From positions 1,061,001 through 1,125,000 of the forward strand of contig NZ_CP053346.1 of NCBI RefSeq assembly GCF_013113735.1: 64,000 nt of DNA. Reading direction: 5' to 3'. The first letter of the stretch is position 1. Every line of letters starts with the position of its first letter. Shown here piece after piece: positions 42,674-52,440 of the stretch. The notes beneath the pieces were generated by a model. That model did not search any database, was not told the origin of the DNA, and saw nothing but the letters and a program-made list of their open reading frames with translations. Origin of the DNA: Sphingomonas sp. AP4-R1. Lineage in GTDB: Bacteria; Pseudomonadota; Alphaproteobacteria; Sphingomonadales; Sphingomonadaceae. Position numbers and translations under genes: made by a program.

Positions 42674-42853
42674 TCAGGCGCTGACCGGAAGGATCTCGCG
42701 CCCGTTATAGTGGCCGCAATGGCCGCACAGCATATGCGGCTGCTTCAGCTCGCCGCAGTTCGAGCATTCCTGGAACGCTTCGGCCTGCAGCGCGTGGTGG
42801 CTGCGGCGCATGTTACGCCGCGAAGGCGAGGTTTTTCTCTTGGGGACGGCCAT
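42674..42853 (-). CDS. rpmF: 50S ribosomal protein L32
   Basis: A 59-residue ribosomal protein: '[20 protein letters not shown]' and a CxxC...CxxC zinc ribbon ('[17 protein letters not shown]'). Chosen start ATG 42853 matches the invariant MAVPKRK N-terminus; the longer open frame upstream is not coding. First gene of the rpmF-plsX-fabH cluster. Confidence 0.97.
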   Translation of the reverse strand: MAVPKRKTSPSRRNMRRSHHALQAEAFQECSNCGELKQPHMLCGHCGHYNGREILPVSA

Positions 42854-43071
42854 CTCGGCACCTGTTCTGCAGAGGTCAAAAAAATGCGCGACGGGCCAAT
42901 AGCTTTTGCCACCCACGAACCACTGGTTCGGGGAGGGCTTGGGCCCGGCTCGTCGCGAACGGAGCCGCCCTATAGCGATTTCGGCCCGCGTTGCAAGTCG
43001 ATGACTCAGCCCGCTATGGGGTCCGATATGGCGGTCTGGCCCTGATAGGCCGCCCAAAAGGGGATCAAAAG

Positions 43072-43467
43072 ATGGTGTTGCCGATCACGACCACGATGGC
43101 GGGCGCCGCCACCATCCTCAATCTGTGGCTGGCGATTCGCTGCAGCCAGGTGCGCGTGCAGGGCAAGATCAATGTCGGTGACGGCGGCAATCCGCAGATG
43201 CTGGCGCGCGGCCGGGCGCATGCCAATTTCGTCGAATATGCGCCCTTCTTCCTGATCCTGCTCGGCCTGATCGAATATGCGCGCGGGCCCGAATCGTGGC
43301 TGTGGGGCGTCTCGGTGCTGTTCATCGTCGCGCGCATCGCCCATCCGCTCGGCATGGAGCAGCCGGCACCCAGCAGGCTGCGCGCCGGCGGCATCATGGT
43401 CACGTGGCTGATCCTGCTGATTCTCGCGGGCTACGCGCTGTACCTGCCCTACGCGATGCCGCGCTGA
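43072..43467 (+). CDS. MAPEG-family membrane protein
   Basis: A 131-residue protein with four membrane helices. '[20 protein letters not shown]' and '[20 protein letters not shown]' (the RxxNxxEY motif) are MAPEG signatures. Members are glutathione-dependent transferases or peroxidases in membranes. ATG 43072 chosen; the open frame upstream is not part of the protein. Single gene, divergent from rpmF. Confidence 0.9.
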   Translation: MVLPITTTMAGAATILNLWLAIRCSQVRVQGKINVGDGGNPQMLARGRAHANFVEYAPFFLILLGLIEYARGPESWLWGVSVLFIVARIAHPLGMEQPAPSRLRAGGIMVTWLILLILAGYALYLPYAMPR

Positions 43468-43473
43468 GTCAGA

Positions 43474-43557
43474 TCGTCATGCCAGCGAAAGCTGGCATCG
43501 CGTGCAGTAGAGCGATCGGCGGGCTTCGAGCGACCCCGGCCTTCGCTGGGGCGACGG
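43474..43557. repeat. Dispersed hairpin repeat, type 3 ('GTCATGCC...GGCATC')
   Basis: TCGTCATGCCAGCGAAAGCT with GGCATC at one end and GACCCCGGCCTTCGCTGGGG with CGACGG at the other. Same architecture as 55732-55830, but with a different inner stem. Lies between convergent genes. Confidence 0.75.
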
Positions 43558-43563
43558 ATAACG

Positions 43564-44229
43564 TCAGCCCCCCGCCAGCACCGTGTCCGCCACGAACGGG
43601 TTGCTCTTCCGCTCGTGGCCGAAGTTGGACATCGGGCCGTGGCCGGGGATGAAGGCGGTGGCGTCACCCAGCGGCCACAGCTTGGTGGTGATCGCGTCGA
43701 GCAGATCCTGATGATTGCCGCGCGGAAAGTCCGTGCGCCCGATCGATCCCTGGAACAGCACGTCGCCCACGATCGCCAGCTGGGAGGGCGCGTGGTGGAA
43801 CACGACATGGCCGGGCGTGTGGCCGGGGCAGTGATAGACGTCCAGCACCAGCTCGCCCACCGTCACCTGATCGCCATCCTCCAGCCAGCGATCCGGCTCG
43901 AACGGCTTCCCCTCGATCCCGTATTTGCGGCCGTCATCGTCGAGGCGGGAGATCCAGAAGCGGTCCTCCTCCTGCGGTCCCTCGATCGGCACGCCCAGTT
44001 CCTTGGCGAGCACGGCCGTGCCGCCACAGTGATCGATATGGCCATGCGTCACGAGCAGCTTCTCGATCGTCACCCCCGCCTGCGCCGCCGCCGCCTTCAG
44101 CCGCGGCAGATCGCCGCCCGCATCGACGAAGGCACCCTTCATCGTCTTCGTACACCAGATCAGCGAGCAATTCTGCTGAAGCGGGGTGACGGGCACGATC
44201 GCGGCGCGGAGCGGGGGCTGGCTGGTCAT
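43564..44229 (-). CDS. MBL-fold hydrolase, glyoxalase II-like
   Basis: A 221-residue metallo-beta-lactamase-fold protein: 'LLVTHGHIDHCGGTAVL' (HxHxDH), 'YHCPGHTPGHVVF', 'AIVGDVLFQGSIGRTDFPRG' (bridging Asp and YcbL/GloB-like loop) and 'FIPGHGPMSNFG' (last His). Close to the single-domain type II glyoxalases (YcbL), which hydrolyse S-lactoylglutathione or related thioesters. ATG 44229 chosen. Divergent from the pabB fusion gene. Confidence 0.88.
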   Translation of the reverse strand: MTSQPPLRAAIVPVTPLQQNCSLIWCTKTMKGAFVDAGGDLPRLKAAAAQAGVTIEKLLVTHGHIDHCGGTAVLAKELGVPIEGPQEEDRFWISRLDDDGRKYGIEGKPFEPDRWLEDGDQVTVGELVLDVYHCPGHTPGHVVFHHAPSQLAIVGDVLFQGSIGRTDFPRGNHQDLLDAITTKLWPLGDATAFIPGHGPMSNFGHERKSNPFVADTVLAGG

Positions 44230-44324
44230 GCCCGCCGAAATGAGGCCGAAGCCGGGGAAGGGCAAGCCGCCGGTGCGCTTTCGGGATTTTGCCGCTGCGG
44301 CGGGGCGGCGTAAGGGCACGGCAA

Positions 44325-46067
44325 ATGCCGCCAAAACCGCCCTTTCTGCTGCTCGACGATGCCCGTCCGGGCGGTCGTCGCCTGCTCTATCGCGATCCGG
44401 TCGAGATCGTCGTCGCCCATCGACCGGACGAGGTGCGCCCCGCGCTGGAGCGGCTCCGCGCGCTGACGGCGGCGGGCTATCATGTCGCGGGCACGCTCAG
44501 CTATGAAGCGGGCCTCGCGCTTGACGATCGCCTTGCGCCGCTCGCCCGGCCGGGCCAGCCCCTCCTCTGGTTCGGTGCCTTTCCGGAACCCGAACAGCTG
44601 GGCGATCGGGCGTTCCAGCTCGATCCGGCCGGGGCGTGCACGGGCGAACCCGAGCCGCTCGTCACGCGCGAGGACTATCATGCCGCCGTGGACGAGATGC
44701 AGCGCCTGATCGCGGCGGGCGACATCTATCAGGCCAATCTCTCCTTCCGCGCGCGCCTGCCCGTCTTCGGCTCTCCGCTTGCGCTCTATGCCCGGCTGCG
44801 CGCCGCCGCCGGGGCGGGCTGGGGCGCGCTCCTCGCGGACGGCGAGCGCTGGCTGCTCTCCTTTTCGCCCGAAATGTTCTTCACGCTGTCGGGCAACCGG
44901 CTGGCCGCCCGCCCGATGAAGGGCACCAGCCGGCGCGGCGTCGATCCGGCCGAGGATGATGCGCTCGCCGCGGCGCTCGCCGCCGATCCCAAGCAGCGCG
45001 CCGAAAACCTCATGATCGTCGATCTGATGCGCAACGATCTCGCCCGCGTCGCCGCGCCCGGCAGCGTGCGCGTGCCCGAGCTGTTCGCGCTTGAGCGCTA
45101 CCCCACCGTGCTGCAGATGGTGAGCCAGGTGGAGGCTGATCTGGCACCGGACCGCGACGCGATCGACGTGCTATCGGCACTCTTCCCGTGCGGATCGATC
45201 ACGGGTGCCCCGAAGCTGCGCGCGATGGAGGCGATCGCGGCGGTGGAGCAGGGGCCGCGTCGGGCCTATACCGGCGCGATCGGCGCAATGTCGCCGGATG
45301 GCGATGCGATGTTCAGCGTCGCCATCCGGACGATCGAGTGGGAGGAGGGGGCGCATGAGGCACGGCTGGGGCTGGGATCGGCCATCGTCGCGGATTCGAC
45401 GGCGGAGGCCGAATGGGCCGAATGCCTGCAGAAGGCCGCGTTCGTGAGTGCGGGCCTCCCCACCTTCGATCTGATCGAGACGTTGCGCTTCGATCCGGAT
45501 GAAGGCCTGCCCGATCTGGAGCGTCACGTCGCGCGGCTGAAGGCGAGCGCGCTGGAGCTGGGTTTCACGATCGATCGCCACGCGCTTCGCAACGATGTCC
45601 ACGCCGCCACCTTCCGTCGCACCGTGGAAAGCCGGGTACGGATCCGCGTGTCGCGCGGCGGCGCGGTGGCGATCGAGGTGATGGCGATGCCCGCCAGGCT
45701 GCAGGGCGAGGCCAAGGTCGCCATTCGCCCGTTGCCGGTCGATCCGTCCGACATCCGCCTGCGCCACAAGACCAGCGATCGGGGTTTCTATCGCGAGGCG
45801 CGCGCCGCGGCCGGGCGATTCGAGGTGCTGTTCCTCCATCCCTCGGGCCAGATCACCGAAGGCAGCTTCACCAGCCTGTTCGTGCCCGATCGCGACGGCC
45901 GCCTGCGGACGCCACCGCTCGCGCTGGGTCTGCTCCCCGGCGTGCTGCGCGCGCGCCTGATCGAGGAAGGGCAGGCCTATGAGGACGAGGTGCGCGAGGC
46001 GGATCTGGCGGGCGGTTTCTTTCTCGGCAACGCGCTCCGGGGATTGATTCCGTCGCGTTTGGCCTGA
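44325..46067 (+). CDS. pabB: PabB-PabC fusion: aminodeoxychorismate synthase component I and aminodeoxychorismate lyase
   Basis: A 580-residue two-domain enzyme of p-aminobenzoate synthesis. The N-terminal part (about 1-375) is chorismate-binding: 'DIYQANLSFRARLP', 'ARPMKGTSRRG' (the Lys of PIKGT that marks PabB) and 'LFPCGSITGAPKLRAMEAI'. The C-terminal part (about 385-580) is a class IV aminotransferase fold: 'RLRHKTSDRGFYREAR' with the PLP Lys, and 'GQITEGSFTSLFV'. Thus both the amination partner and the lyase are in one chain; glutaminase PabA is not in the window. Start ATG 44325. Confidence 0.92.
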   Translation: MPPKPPFLLLDDARPGGRRLLYRDPVEIVVAHRPDEVRPALERLRALTAAGYHVAGTLSYEAGLALDDRLAPLARPGQPLLWFGAFPEPEQLGDRAFQLDPAGACTGEPEPLVTREDYHAAVDEMQRLIAAGDIYQANLSFRARLPVFGSPLALYARLRAAAGAGWGALLADGERWLLSFSPEMFFTLSGNRLAARPMKGTSRRGVDPAEDDALAAALAADPKQRAENLMIVDLMRNDLARVAAPGSVRVPELFALERYPTVLQMVSQVEADLAPDRDAIDVLSALFPCGSITGAPKLRAMEAIAAVEQGPRRAYTGAIGAMSPDGDAMFSVAIRTIEWEEGAHEARLGLGSAIVADSTAEAEWAECLQKAAFVSAGLPTFDLIETLRFDPDEGLPDLERHVARLKASALELGFTIDRHALRNDVHAATFRRTVESRVRIRVSRGGAVAIEVMAMPARLQGEAKVAIRPLPVDPSDIRLRHKTSDRGFYREARAAAGRFEVLFLHPSGQITEGSFTSLFVPDRDGRLRTPPLALGLLPGVLRARLIEEGQAYEDEVREADLAGGFFLGNALRGLIPSRLA

Positions 46068-46142
46068 TCGGCGCATAGTGGTTGCGATGGCGGCGCGCCG
46101 CCCTCTATAGGCGCACCGCCTCTTCCCTAGCGCAGGATGTGA

Positions 46143-47348
<1,206 letters not shown>

Positions 47349-47350
47349 GA

Positions 47351-47433
47351 TCCTCCGCTACTCCCGCGAACGCGGGAGCCCAGGGCTAAAGGCGGTTCAT
47401 TCGCGGCTCTGGGCTCCTCCGTTCGCAGGAGCA
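47351..47433. repeat. Dispersed hairpin repeat, type 4 ('CTCCCGCGAACGCGGGAGCC')
   Basis: Small hairpin CTCCCGCGAACGCGGGAG at 47361, followed by CCAGGGC, pairs as an imperfect inverted repeat with GCTCTGGGCTCCTCCGTTCG (47406 onward). Fills most of the gap between the aminotransferase and msrA. Confidence 0.7.
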
Positions 47434-47523
47434 CGGGGCGCCATCATGGCCTCCTTCAAGGCCGATCTGTAACCATCCATACTGCGCCTCCGTATCGGGA
47501 ATTAGTCCCTACGGAGAGTCGCC

Positions 47524-48222
47524 ATGTCGTCTTTCGCTTCCCGCATTCTCGCCGGCGTCGCCGCCCTCGGGCTCGGCTATGCTCTGGTCGGCGGGACATC
47601 CAGCCTCGCCGCCGAAACCGCGATCAACGCGCCGGCGCCCGCCATCACCGCCCCCGCCACCGGCACCAGCGAGACGGCGATGTTCGCCGGCGGCTGCTTC
47701 TGGGGCGTGCAGGGCGTGTTCCAGCATGTGAAGGGCGTGAAGTCGGCGCTGTCCGGCTATACGGGCGGCAGCCTGCGCGGGCCGAACTATGAGCGCGTTT
47801 CCGAAGGCGACACTGGCCATGCCGAATCGGTGAAGGTGGTCTTCGATCCCCGCGTCGTCAGCTATGCCGATCTGCTGCGCGTCTATTTCTCGGTCATCAC
47901 CGATCCCACCCAGTTGAACCGGCAGGGTCCCGATACGGGCACGCAATATCGCTCGGCGCTGTTTCCCACCTCGCCAGAGCAGCAGAAGGTGGCCGAGGCC
48001 TATCTCGCCCAGCTCCGTCTGGCGAGGCTGTGGCAGCGGCCGATCGTGACGCGGATCGAAAAGGCGCAGGCCTTCTATCCGGCCGAGGGCTATCATCAGG
48101 ATTATCTGACGCTGCACCCGGACGCGGGCTATATCCGCTACAATGATCTGCCCAAGGTGGCGGCGCTGAAGCGGCTCTATCCGCAATTCTGGCGCGAGAA
48201 GCCGGTGCTGGTGCGCGGCTGA
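47524..48222 (+). CDS. msrA: Peptide-methionine (S)-S-oxide reductase, exported
   Basis: A 232-residue MsrA. The N-terminal 37 residues form a signal peptide ('LAGVAALGLGYALVGGTSSL'), so it repairs oxidised methionine in the periplasm. The active site is 'FAGGCFWGVQGVFQHVKGVK' with the catalytic Cys; 'GDTGHAESVKVVFDP' and 'YHQDYL' are family landmarks. No MsrB domain and no adjacent electron donor. ATG with GGAGAGTCGCC upstream. Confidence 0.95.
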   Translation: MSSFASRILAGVAALGLGYALVGGTSSLAAETAINAPAPAITAPATGTSETAMFAGGCFWGVQGVFQHVKGVKSALSGYTGGSLRGPNYERVSEGDTGHAESVKVVFDPRVVSYADLLRVYFSVITDPTQLNRQGPDTGTQYRSALFPTSPEQQKVAEAYLAQLRLARLWQRPIVTRIEKAQAFYPAEGYHQDYLTLHPDAGYIRYNDLPKVAALKRLYPQFWREKPVLVRG

Positions 48223-48232
48223 TCCCTCCCCA

Positions 48233-48326
48233 CCGTTTGTGCTGAGCCTGTCGAAGCACCGTCCTTCTCTCTGCCCCCTCGCAAGCAGAAAGAAGGGCAG
48301 TGCTTCGACAGGCTCAGCACGAGCGG
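48233..48326. repeat. Dispersed inverted repeat, type 1 (second copy)
   Basis: Left arm CCGTTTGTGCTGAGCCTG... and right arm ...CAGGCTCAGCACGAGCGG pair almost fully. The inner section (CCTTCT...AGAAGG) extends the stem, so the whole 94 bp can form one hairpin. Directly after msrA. Confidence 0.85.
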
Positions 48327-48448
48327 GGAAAAGGAGCGTTTGGGGGGAGCGCTGATCGCTCTTTCGTACATCGCCAGCCTTCGTCAGGCTCGCACTACAA
48401 CAGCGCCCCTCCCGTTTCGCCTTGGCCACAGCGGCGAAAATCGTCGAG

Positions 48449-49120
48449 TCACGCCGCCAGCGGGAACCTCAGCAGCCGATCCGCCAGCGGCACCAGCGCC
48501 TGCGCGCGGCCGCCGATCGCTTTCCGGATCACCGGATCATGCGCGTCGAGGCCGCCCGTCAGCGCGCCGAAGGCGGGCAGGATCAGCTTGGTCGCACTCG
48601 CCACGAAGCAGCGCCGCGCCACATGCCGCCCGCGCACGCTCAGCCGCAGCTTGGGGTGGAAATGGCCGGAAAGCTCGGGCCGCGTCTCGGCCGGATCGGC
48701 TTCGTGCGTCAGGAACAGGCCGTCGACGAACGCGTCGCCTATCACGGCGCCGCCGCAATGATCGGCCACGTCACGCGCGGCATGATCGTGATTGCCCGCG
48801 ATCCAGTGCCAGCGGACCGATCCGGTCAGCGCGCGCAGCCGGGCCTTGTCCGCCTCCGGCATGCGCGCGCAGCCCTCCGCATCGTGGAAGCTGTCGCCCA
48901 GGCACCAGATTTCGGCGGGGTCTACGGTGGCCTTCAGCGCCTCCAGTTCGCCCAATGTTGCGGCGGTGTCGTAAGGCGGCAACATCTGGCCCGATCGCGC
49001 GAACCAGCTGGCTTTCTCGAAATGCAGATCGGCCACCAGCAACGCGCGCCGCGCCGGCCACCACAAGGCGCCGGAGGCGTGGGCGGCCAGCTCGACACCG
49101 CAGAACGAAAAGCGAACCAT
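48449..49120 (-). CDS. pdeM: Ligase-associated DNA damage response endonuclease PdeM
   Basis: A 223-residue calcineurin-like phosphoesterase: '[14 protein letters not shown]' (DxH), '[13 protein letters not shown]' (GDxxHD), 'WIAGNHDH' (GNHD), '[13 protein letters not shown]' (GHxH). This pattern is that of PdeM, which in many bacteria is encoded next to an ATP-dependent DNA ligase and an Lhr-type helicase; those partners are not adjacent here. ATG 49120. Confidence 0.88.
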   Translation of the reverse strand: MVRFSFCGVELAAHASGALWWPARRALLVADLHFEKASWFARSGQMLPPYDTAATLGELEALKATVDPAEIWCLGDSFHDAEGCARMPEADKARLRALTGSVRWHWIAGNHDHAARDVADHCGGAVIGDAFVDGLFLTHEADPAETRPELSGHFHPKLRLSVRGRHVARRCFVASATKLILPAFGALTGGLDAHDPVIRKAIGGRAQALVPLADRLLRFPLAA

Positions 49121-49277
49121 CGCCTGCCCATATCGTGGCGGGGCGCGCCCGCGCAACATTGGACTGGCGAAGATCGCTCCGAATCCCCACATGAAATGGG
49201 ACGCGCGCTTTCCTTTCCGTGACTTCGGGGCTAAGGGGGCGCGATTTTTTTACGCCCTTATTCATTCGAGGTTTTGT

Positions 49278-49496
49278 TTGGCGAAGGAAGAACTGCTCGA
49301 GATGCGCGGCCAGGTGGTCGAGCTTCTGCCCAATGCGATGTTTCGCGTGCGGCTGGAGAATGACCATGAAATCCTGGGTCACACCGCCGGCAAGATGCGC
49401 AAGAACCGCATCCGCGTCCTCGTCGGAGACGAGGTGCTCGTCGAGCTGACGCCCTATGATCTGACCAAGGGTCGCATCACCTACCGCTTCAAATAA
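49278..49496 (+). CDS. infA: Translation initiation factor IF-1
   Basis: A 72-residue OB-fold protein: '[20 protein letters not shown]', '[20 protein letters not shown]', '[12 protein letters not shown]' and '[17 protein letters not shown]'. Start is TTG 49278, preceded by GAGG; this gives the conserved (M)AKEEL N-terminus. A longer ATG start at 49191 would add 29 non-conserved residues. First gene of infA-maf-RNase E/G-like-yacG. Confidence 0.96.
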   Translation: MAKEELLEMRGQVVELLPNAMFRVRLENDHEILGHTAGKMRKNRIRVLVGDEVLVELTPYDLTKGRITYRFK

Positions 49497-49509
49497 GGTG
49501 GGTGGCACG

Positions 49510-50106
49510 ATGGTGCCCCCCAGCACCCCCCCGGAGCGCCTTGTCCTAGCATCCGCAAGCCCGCGACGGCTCGACCTTCTCGCGCGTCTGGGCCTCGTCC
49601 CCGACGCGATCGATCCCGCCGATATCGACGAGAGCCCGCTGAAGGCGGAGTTGCCCGCTGTCCACGCCCGCCGTCTCGCGGCCGGCAAGGCGGCGGCCAC
49701 GGCGGCGCGTCATCCGGGCAGCGTCGTGCTGGCGGCCGATACGGTCGTCGCCGCAGGTCGTCGCATCCTGCCCAAGGCGGAGAGTGCGGAGCAGGTGGTC
49801 GCCTGCCTCGAACTGTTGTCCGGCCGGCGCCACCGCGTGCTGACGGCGCTGACGGTGATCGATGCCGCCGGTACGGCCCGCCACCGCCTGTCCGAAACGA
49901 TCGTCGTCTTCGCGCCGCTCAGCGCCGCCGCCATCCGCGCTTATGCGGATGCGGGCGAGGGCGTCGGCAAAGCGGGCGGCTATGCGATCCAGGGCACGGC
50001 CGAGGCCTTCGTCCGCCGCATCGACGGCAGCCATTCCGGCGTCGTCGGCTTGCCTCTGTTCGAAACGCGCGGCCTGCTGATCGCGGCAGGGCTGCTCCCG
50101 GCCTGA
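49510..50106 (+). CDS. maf: Maf-family nucleoside triphosphate pyrophosphatase
   Basis: A 198-residue house-cleaning pyrophosphatase: 'LVLASASPRRLDLLARLGL', 'DESPLKAELPAVHARRLAAG', 'VLAADTVVAAGRRIL' with the catalytic Asp, and 'GKAGGYAIQGTAEAFV'. It hydrolyses modified or non-canonical NTPs. ATG 49510 chosen; GTG 49498 would nearly touch the infA stop. Operon with infA. Confidence 0.93.
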   Translation: MVPPSTPPERLVLASASPRRLDLLARLGLVPDAIDPADIDESPLKAELPAVHARRLAAGKAAATAARHPGSVVLAADTVVAAGRRILPKAESAEQVVACLELLSGRRHRVLTALTVIDAAGTARHRLSETIVVFAPLSAAAIRAYADAGEGVGKAGGYAIQGTAEAFVRRIDGSHSGVVGLPLFETRGLLIAAGLLPA

Positions 50107-50107
50107 C

Positions 50108-51097
50108 ATGGCCGAATGGCTTTATGAGCAGGGCATAGGCGAAGCGCGCGCCGCCTTGGTGGAAGGCGGCCGCATCCTTGAAATGTGGATCGAGCCCGAC
50201 GAGCCCGGCCTGCGCGTCGGCGCCATCTGCGATGCGAAGCTGATCCGCGCCACCGACGCCACCGGACGCGCCCGCGTCACGATCGATGGGACCGAGGCCG
50301 ATCTGGTCGCCGTACCGCCCGGCACGAGCGTCGGCCGCACCCTGCGCGTCGAGGTGATCCGCGAGGCCCTGCCGGAGCGAGGCGCGGTGAAGCTGCCCCG
50401 CGTCCGCGTCACCACCGCCGAGATGGCCGAGGCACCCGATCTGCGGGCCCGAATCGTTGCCACCGGCATTCCGATCCGCGCGACCTCCCACGGTGCCGAT
50501 CCGTTCGAGGATCATGGCTGGTCCGAACGGATGGAGGAGGCCGCCACCGGCATCGTCGCGCATGAGGACGCGATGCTCCGCATCAGCCTGACCCCGGCAA
50601 TGACGTTGATCGACGTCGACGGCGGGGGGCCCCCCGCCGCGCTCGCCATCGCGGGTGCGCGGCGTTCGGGCGAGGCGATCCGCTGCTTCGGCATTGCGGG
50701 CTCGATCGGCATCGATCTGCCGACGCTGGCGGACAAGGGGCAGCGGCAGGCGGCCGCGGCCGCTCTGGACGCCGTTTTGCCCCAGCCATTCGAGCGGACG
50801 GCGGTGAACGGTTTCGGCTTCCTCCAGATCGTCCGTCGCCGCGAACGCCCCTCGCTCCCTGAACGAATCGCCACCGATCCGGCTCTTGCGGCCGCCCGCG
50901 CCTTGTTGCGCCGGGCCGAGCGGGCACAGGGAAGGGGCGCCGTCACTCTCAGCGCCGCGCCGGCCCTGATCGCCGTCCTCGAAGCCCGTCCGGTGTGGCT
51001 GATCGAACTGCAGCGCCGAATCGGTGCCGAGGCGCGGTTGCAGGCGAACCCTGGCCTCCCCATTTTCGGTGCCCATGCCCAGCGCGACCATGTCTGA
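50108..51097 (+). CDS. Short ribonuclease E/G homologue
   Basis: A 329-residue protein with RNase E/G features: N-terminal S1-like section ('LYEQGIGEARAALVEGGRIL'), then the nuclease core 'LTPAMTLIDVDGGG' and 'CFGIAGSIGIDLPTLADKGQ' with the two catalytic-type Asp residues, and 'FERTAVNGFGFLQIVRRRER'. It is about 160 residues shorter than RNase G and lacks the Zn-link CPxCxG motif needed for tetramer formation. The position maf-rne/rng-yacG is conserved in alphaproteobacteria. Probably a diverged RNase; activity unproven. Confidence 0.82.
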   Translation: MAEWLYEQGIGEARAALVEGGRILEMWIEPDEPGLRVGAICDAKLIRATDATGRARVTIDGTEADLVAVPPGTSVGRTLRVEVIREALPERGAVKLPRVRVTTAEMAEAPDLRARIVATGIPIRATSHGADPFEDHGWSERMEEAATGIVAHEDAMLRISLTPAMTLIDVDGGGPPAALAIAGARRSGEAIRCFGIAGSIGIDLPTLADKGQRQAAAAALDAVLPQPFERTAVNGFGFLQIVRRRERPSLPERIATDPALAAARALLRRAERAQGRGAVTLSAAPALIAVLEARPVWLIELQRRIGAEARLQANPGLPIFGAHAQRDHV

Positions 51098-51278
51098 ACC
51101 CCGCCGCCGCAACGCCTGTCCGGTCTGCGGAAAGCCTGTGGCCGAGGCCGCCAAACCCTTCTGCAGCCAGGGCTGCAAGGATCGCGATCTGCTGCAATGG
51201 CTGTCCGACGGTCACCGCATTCCTGGGCCATCCGTCGAAGAAGGCGAAGATATGCGCGAAGACGGGCTGGACAGCTAG
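51090..51278 (+). CDS. yacG: DNA gyrase inhibitor YacG
   Basis: A 62-residue zinc protein: 'CPVCGKPVAEAAKPFCSQGC' plus 'KDRDLLQWLSDGHRIPG' (CxxC...CxxxC, then the helical part that binds GyrB). ATG 51090 overlaps the upstream stop; ATG 51075 also possible. Acidic C-terminal tail. Confidence 0.93.
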   Translation: MSEPRRRNACPVCGKPVAEAAKPFCSQGCKDRDLLQWLSDGHRIPGPSVEEGEDMREDGLDS

Positions 51279-51317
51279 GCAAACGCACCTCTATAGGCGC
51301 GCCTCCCAACGCGCCCT

Positions 51318-51393
51318 GCCCGGGTAGCTCAGTTGGTAGAGCACGTGACTGAAAATCACGGTGTCGGCGGTTCGATTCCGTCCCCGGGCACCA
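51318..51393 (+). tRNA. tRNA-Phe (GAA)
   Basis: 76 nt with a perfect acceptor stem (GCCCGGG / CCCGGGC), D-arm GCTCAGTTGGTAGAGC, anticodon stem CGTGA/TCACG with loop CTGAAAA (anticodon GAA), T-arm GGCGGTTCGATTCCGTC and encoded CCA. Confidence 0.97.
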
Positions 51394-51481
51394 TCGCGCT
51401 TCGGCCAGCGCCTTCCATTCTTCTCCGCTGCGGAACGATCTCCGCCGATCCGGCCTTATGCCGGGACACGGCGCGGAGAGC

Positions 51482-51766
51482 ATGAGCATGCACACGGTTA
51501 TCGGAAGCGACAGCCTGCTGATCGCCTTTCTCATCTGGATCATCGTGGGTGCCCTGATCGGCTGGCTCGCGGGCTTGATCGTGCAGGGCGGCGGTTTCGG
51601 CTTCGTCCTCGATGCGCTGATCGGCATTTTCGGATCGGTCGTCGCGGGATGGCTGTTCCCGTATCTGGGGATCACGCTCGGCGGCGGCCTGATCGGTTCG
51701 ATCCTCGCCTCGGTGATCGGTGCCGTGATCGTCGCGGTCGCGGTGCGGCTGTTGCGACGGATCTAG
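51482..51766 (+). CDS. GlsB/YeaQ/YmgE-family stress-response membrane protein
   Basis: A 94-residue protein of three membrane helices rich in glycine: 'FLIWIIVGALIGWLAGLIVQ', 'GFVLDALIGIFGSVVAGWLF' and 'GGGLIGSILASVIGAVIVAV'. This is the transglycosylase-associated/GlsB family, induced by stress in many bacteria; molecular function unknown. ATG 51482 with GGAGAGC upstream; an alternative ATG lies at 51488. Confidence 0.9.
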   Translation: MSMHTVIGSDSLLIAFLIWIIVGALIGWLAGLIVQGGGFGFVLDALIGIFGSVVAGWLFPYLGITLGGGLIGSILASVIGAVIVAVAVRLLRRI

Positions 51767-51881
51767 CCGCCCTTCCCCTGGGCAGGCGCATTTGCGACGA
51801 GCGGATGGGCGGTTCGTATCAATCGGCCGATCCTTTCCTACATAGGGGCATCGAGCGGATGCGGCTCGGGGAGTGCGTTGG

Positions 51882-52436
51882 ATGGCTATCGGGAAGATCG
51901 TTGCCGCGGTGGCAGTCGCCGCCTTGATCGTAAGCCCTGCCTGGTCTCAGAGAGGCGGTGGCCGTGGTGGCGGTTTTCGCGGCGGCGGCGGCGGTTATCA
52001 CGGTGGTGGTTTTGGCGGCGGTGGTTTCCGGGGCGGCGGGTATCGCCCGGGCTCGTCATTCCATGTCGCACCCAGGCCCTATTATCGGGGTGGATATGGC
52101 TATCGCGGCTGGGGCGGAGGGTATCGGCCCTATTATGGCTACAGCACGGCTTTCGGGCTGGGCCTGCTAGGCGGCTATACGTTCGGGCCCTATCCTTACG
52201 CCGCTTACGAACCGTCCTACGCGTTCGACGCGCCTTATGCCTATGCCGCCCCTACCTACGAAGAGGATGAGGTGGACGCGGAAGGCGCGCCTTTCCCCAG
52301 CCCGGACGCGCCGCCGCCCTCCGATACGCCGGGCTATGTGACGCAACCCGACGAGCAGGCGCCGCCGGCTGCCGACGAGCATTGCCCGATGTACTGGGAC
52401 GAGGCGACGGGGCGCTACATACCGCGCTGTGACTGA
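51882..52436 (+). CDS. Secreted Gly/Tyr-rich protein
   Basis: A 184-residue protein with signal peptide 'MAIGKIVAAVAVAALIVSPA', then Gly/Arg repeats ('RGGGFRGGGGGYHGGGF') and a Tyr/Pro/Gly-rich middle, an acidic/Pro-rich stretch, and a C-terminal 'HCPMYWDEATGRYIPRC' with two Cys that could form a disulfide. Low-complexity, so homology is uninformative. Probably an envelope or surface protein. ATG 51882 chosen. Confidence 0.75.
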   Translation: MAIGKIVAAVAVAALIVSPAWSQRGGGRGGGFRGGGGGYHGGGFGGGGFRGGGYRPGSSFHVAPRPYYRGGYGYRGWGGGYRPYYGYSTAFGLGLLGGYTFGPYPYAAYEPSYAFDAPYAYAAPTYEEDEVDAEGAPFPSPDAPPPSDTPGYVTQPDEQAPPAADEHCPMYWDEATGRYIPRCD

Positions 52437-52440
52437 GGCT

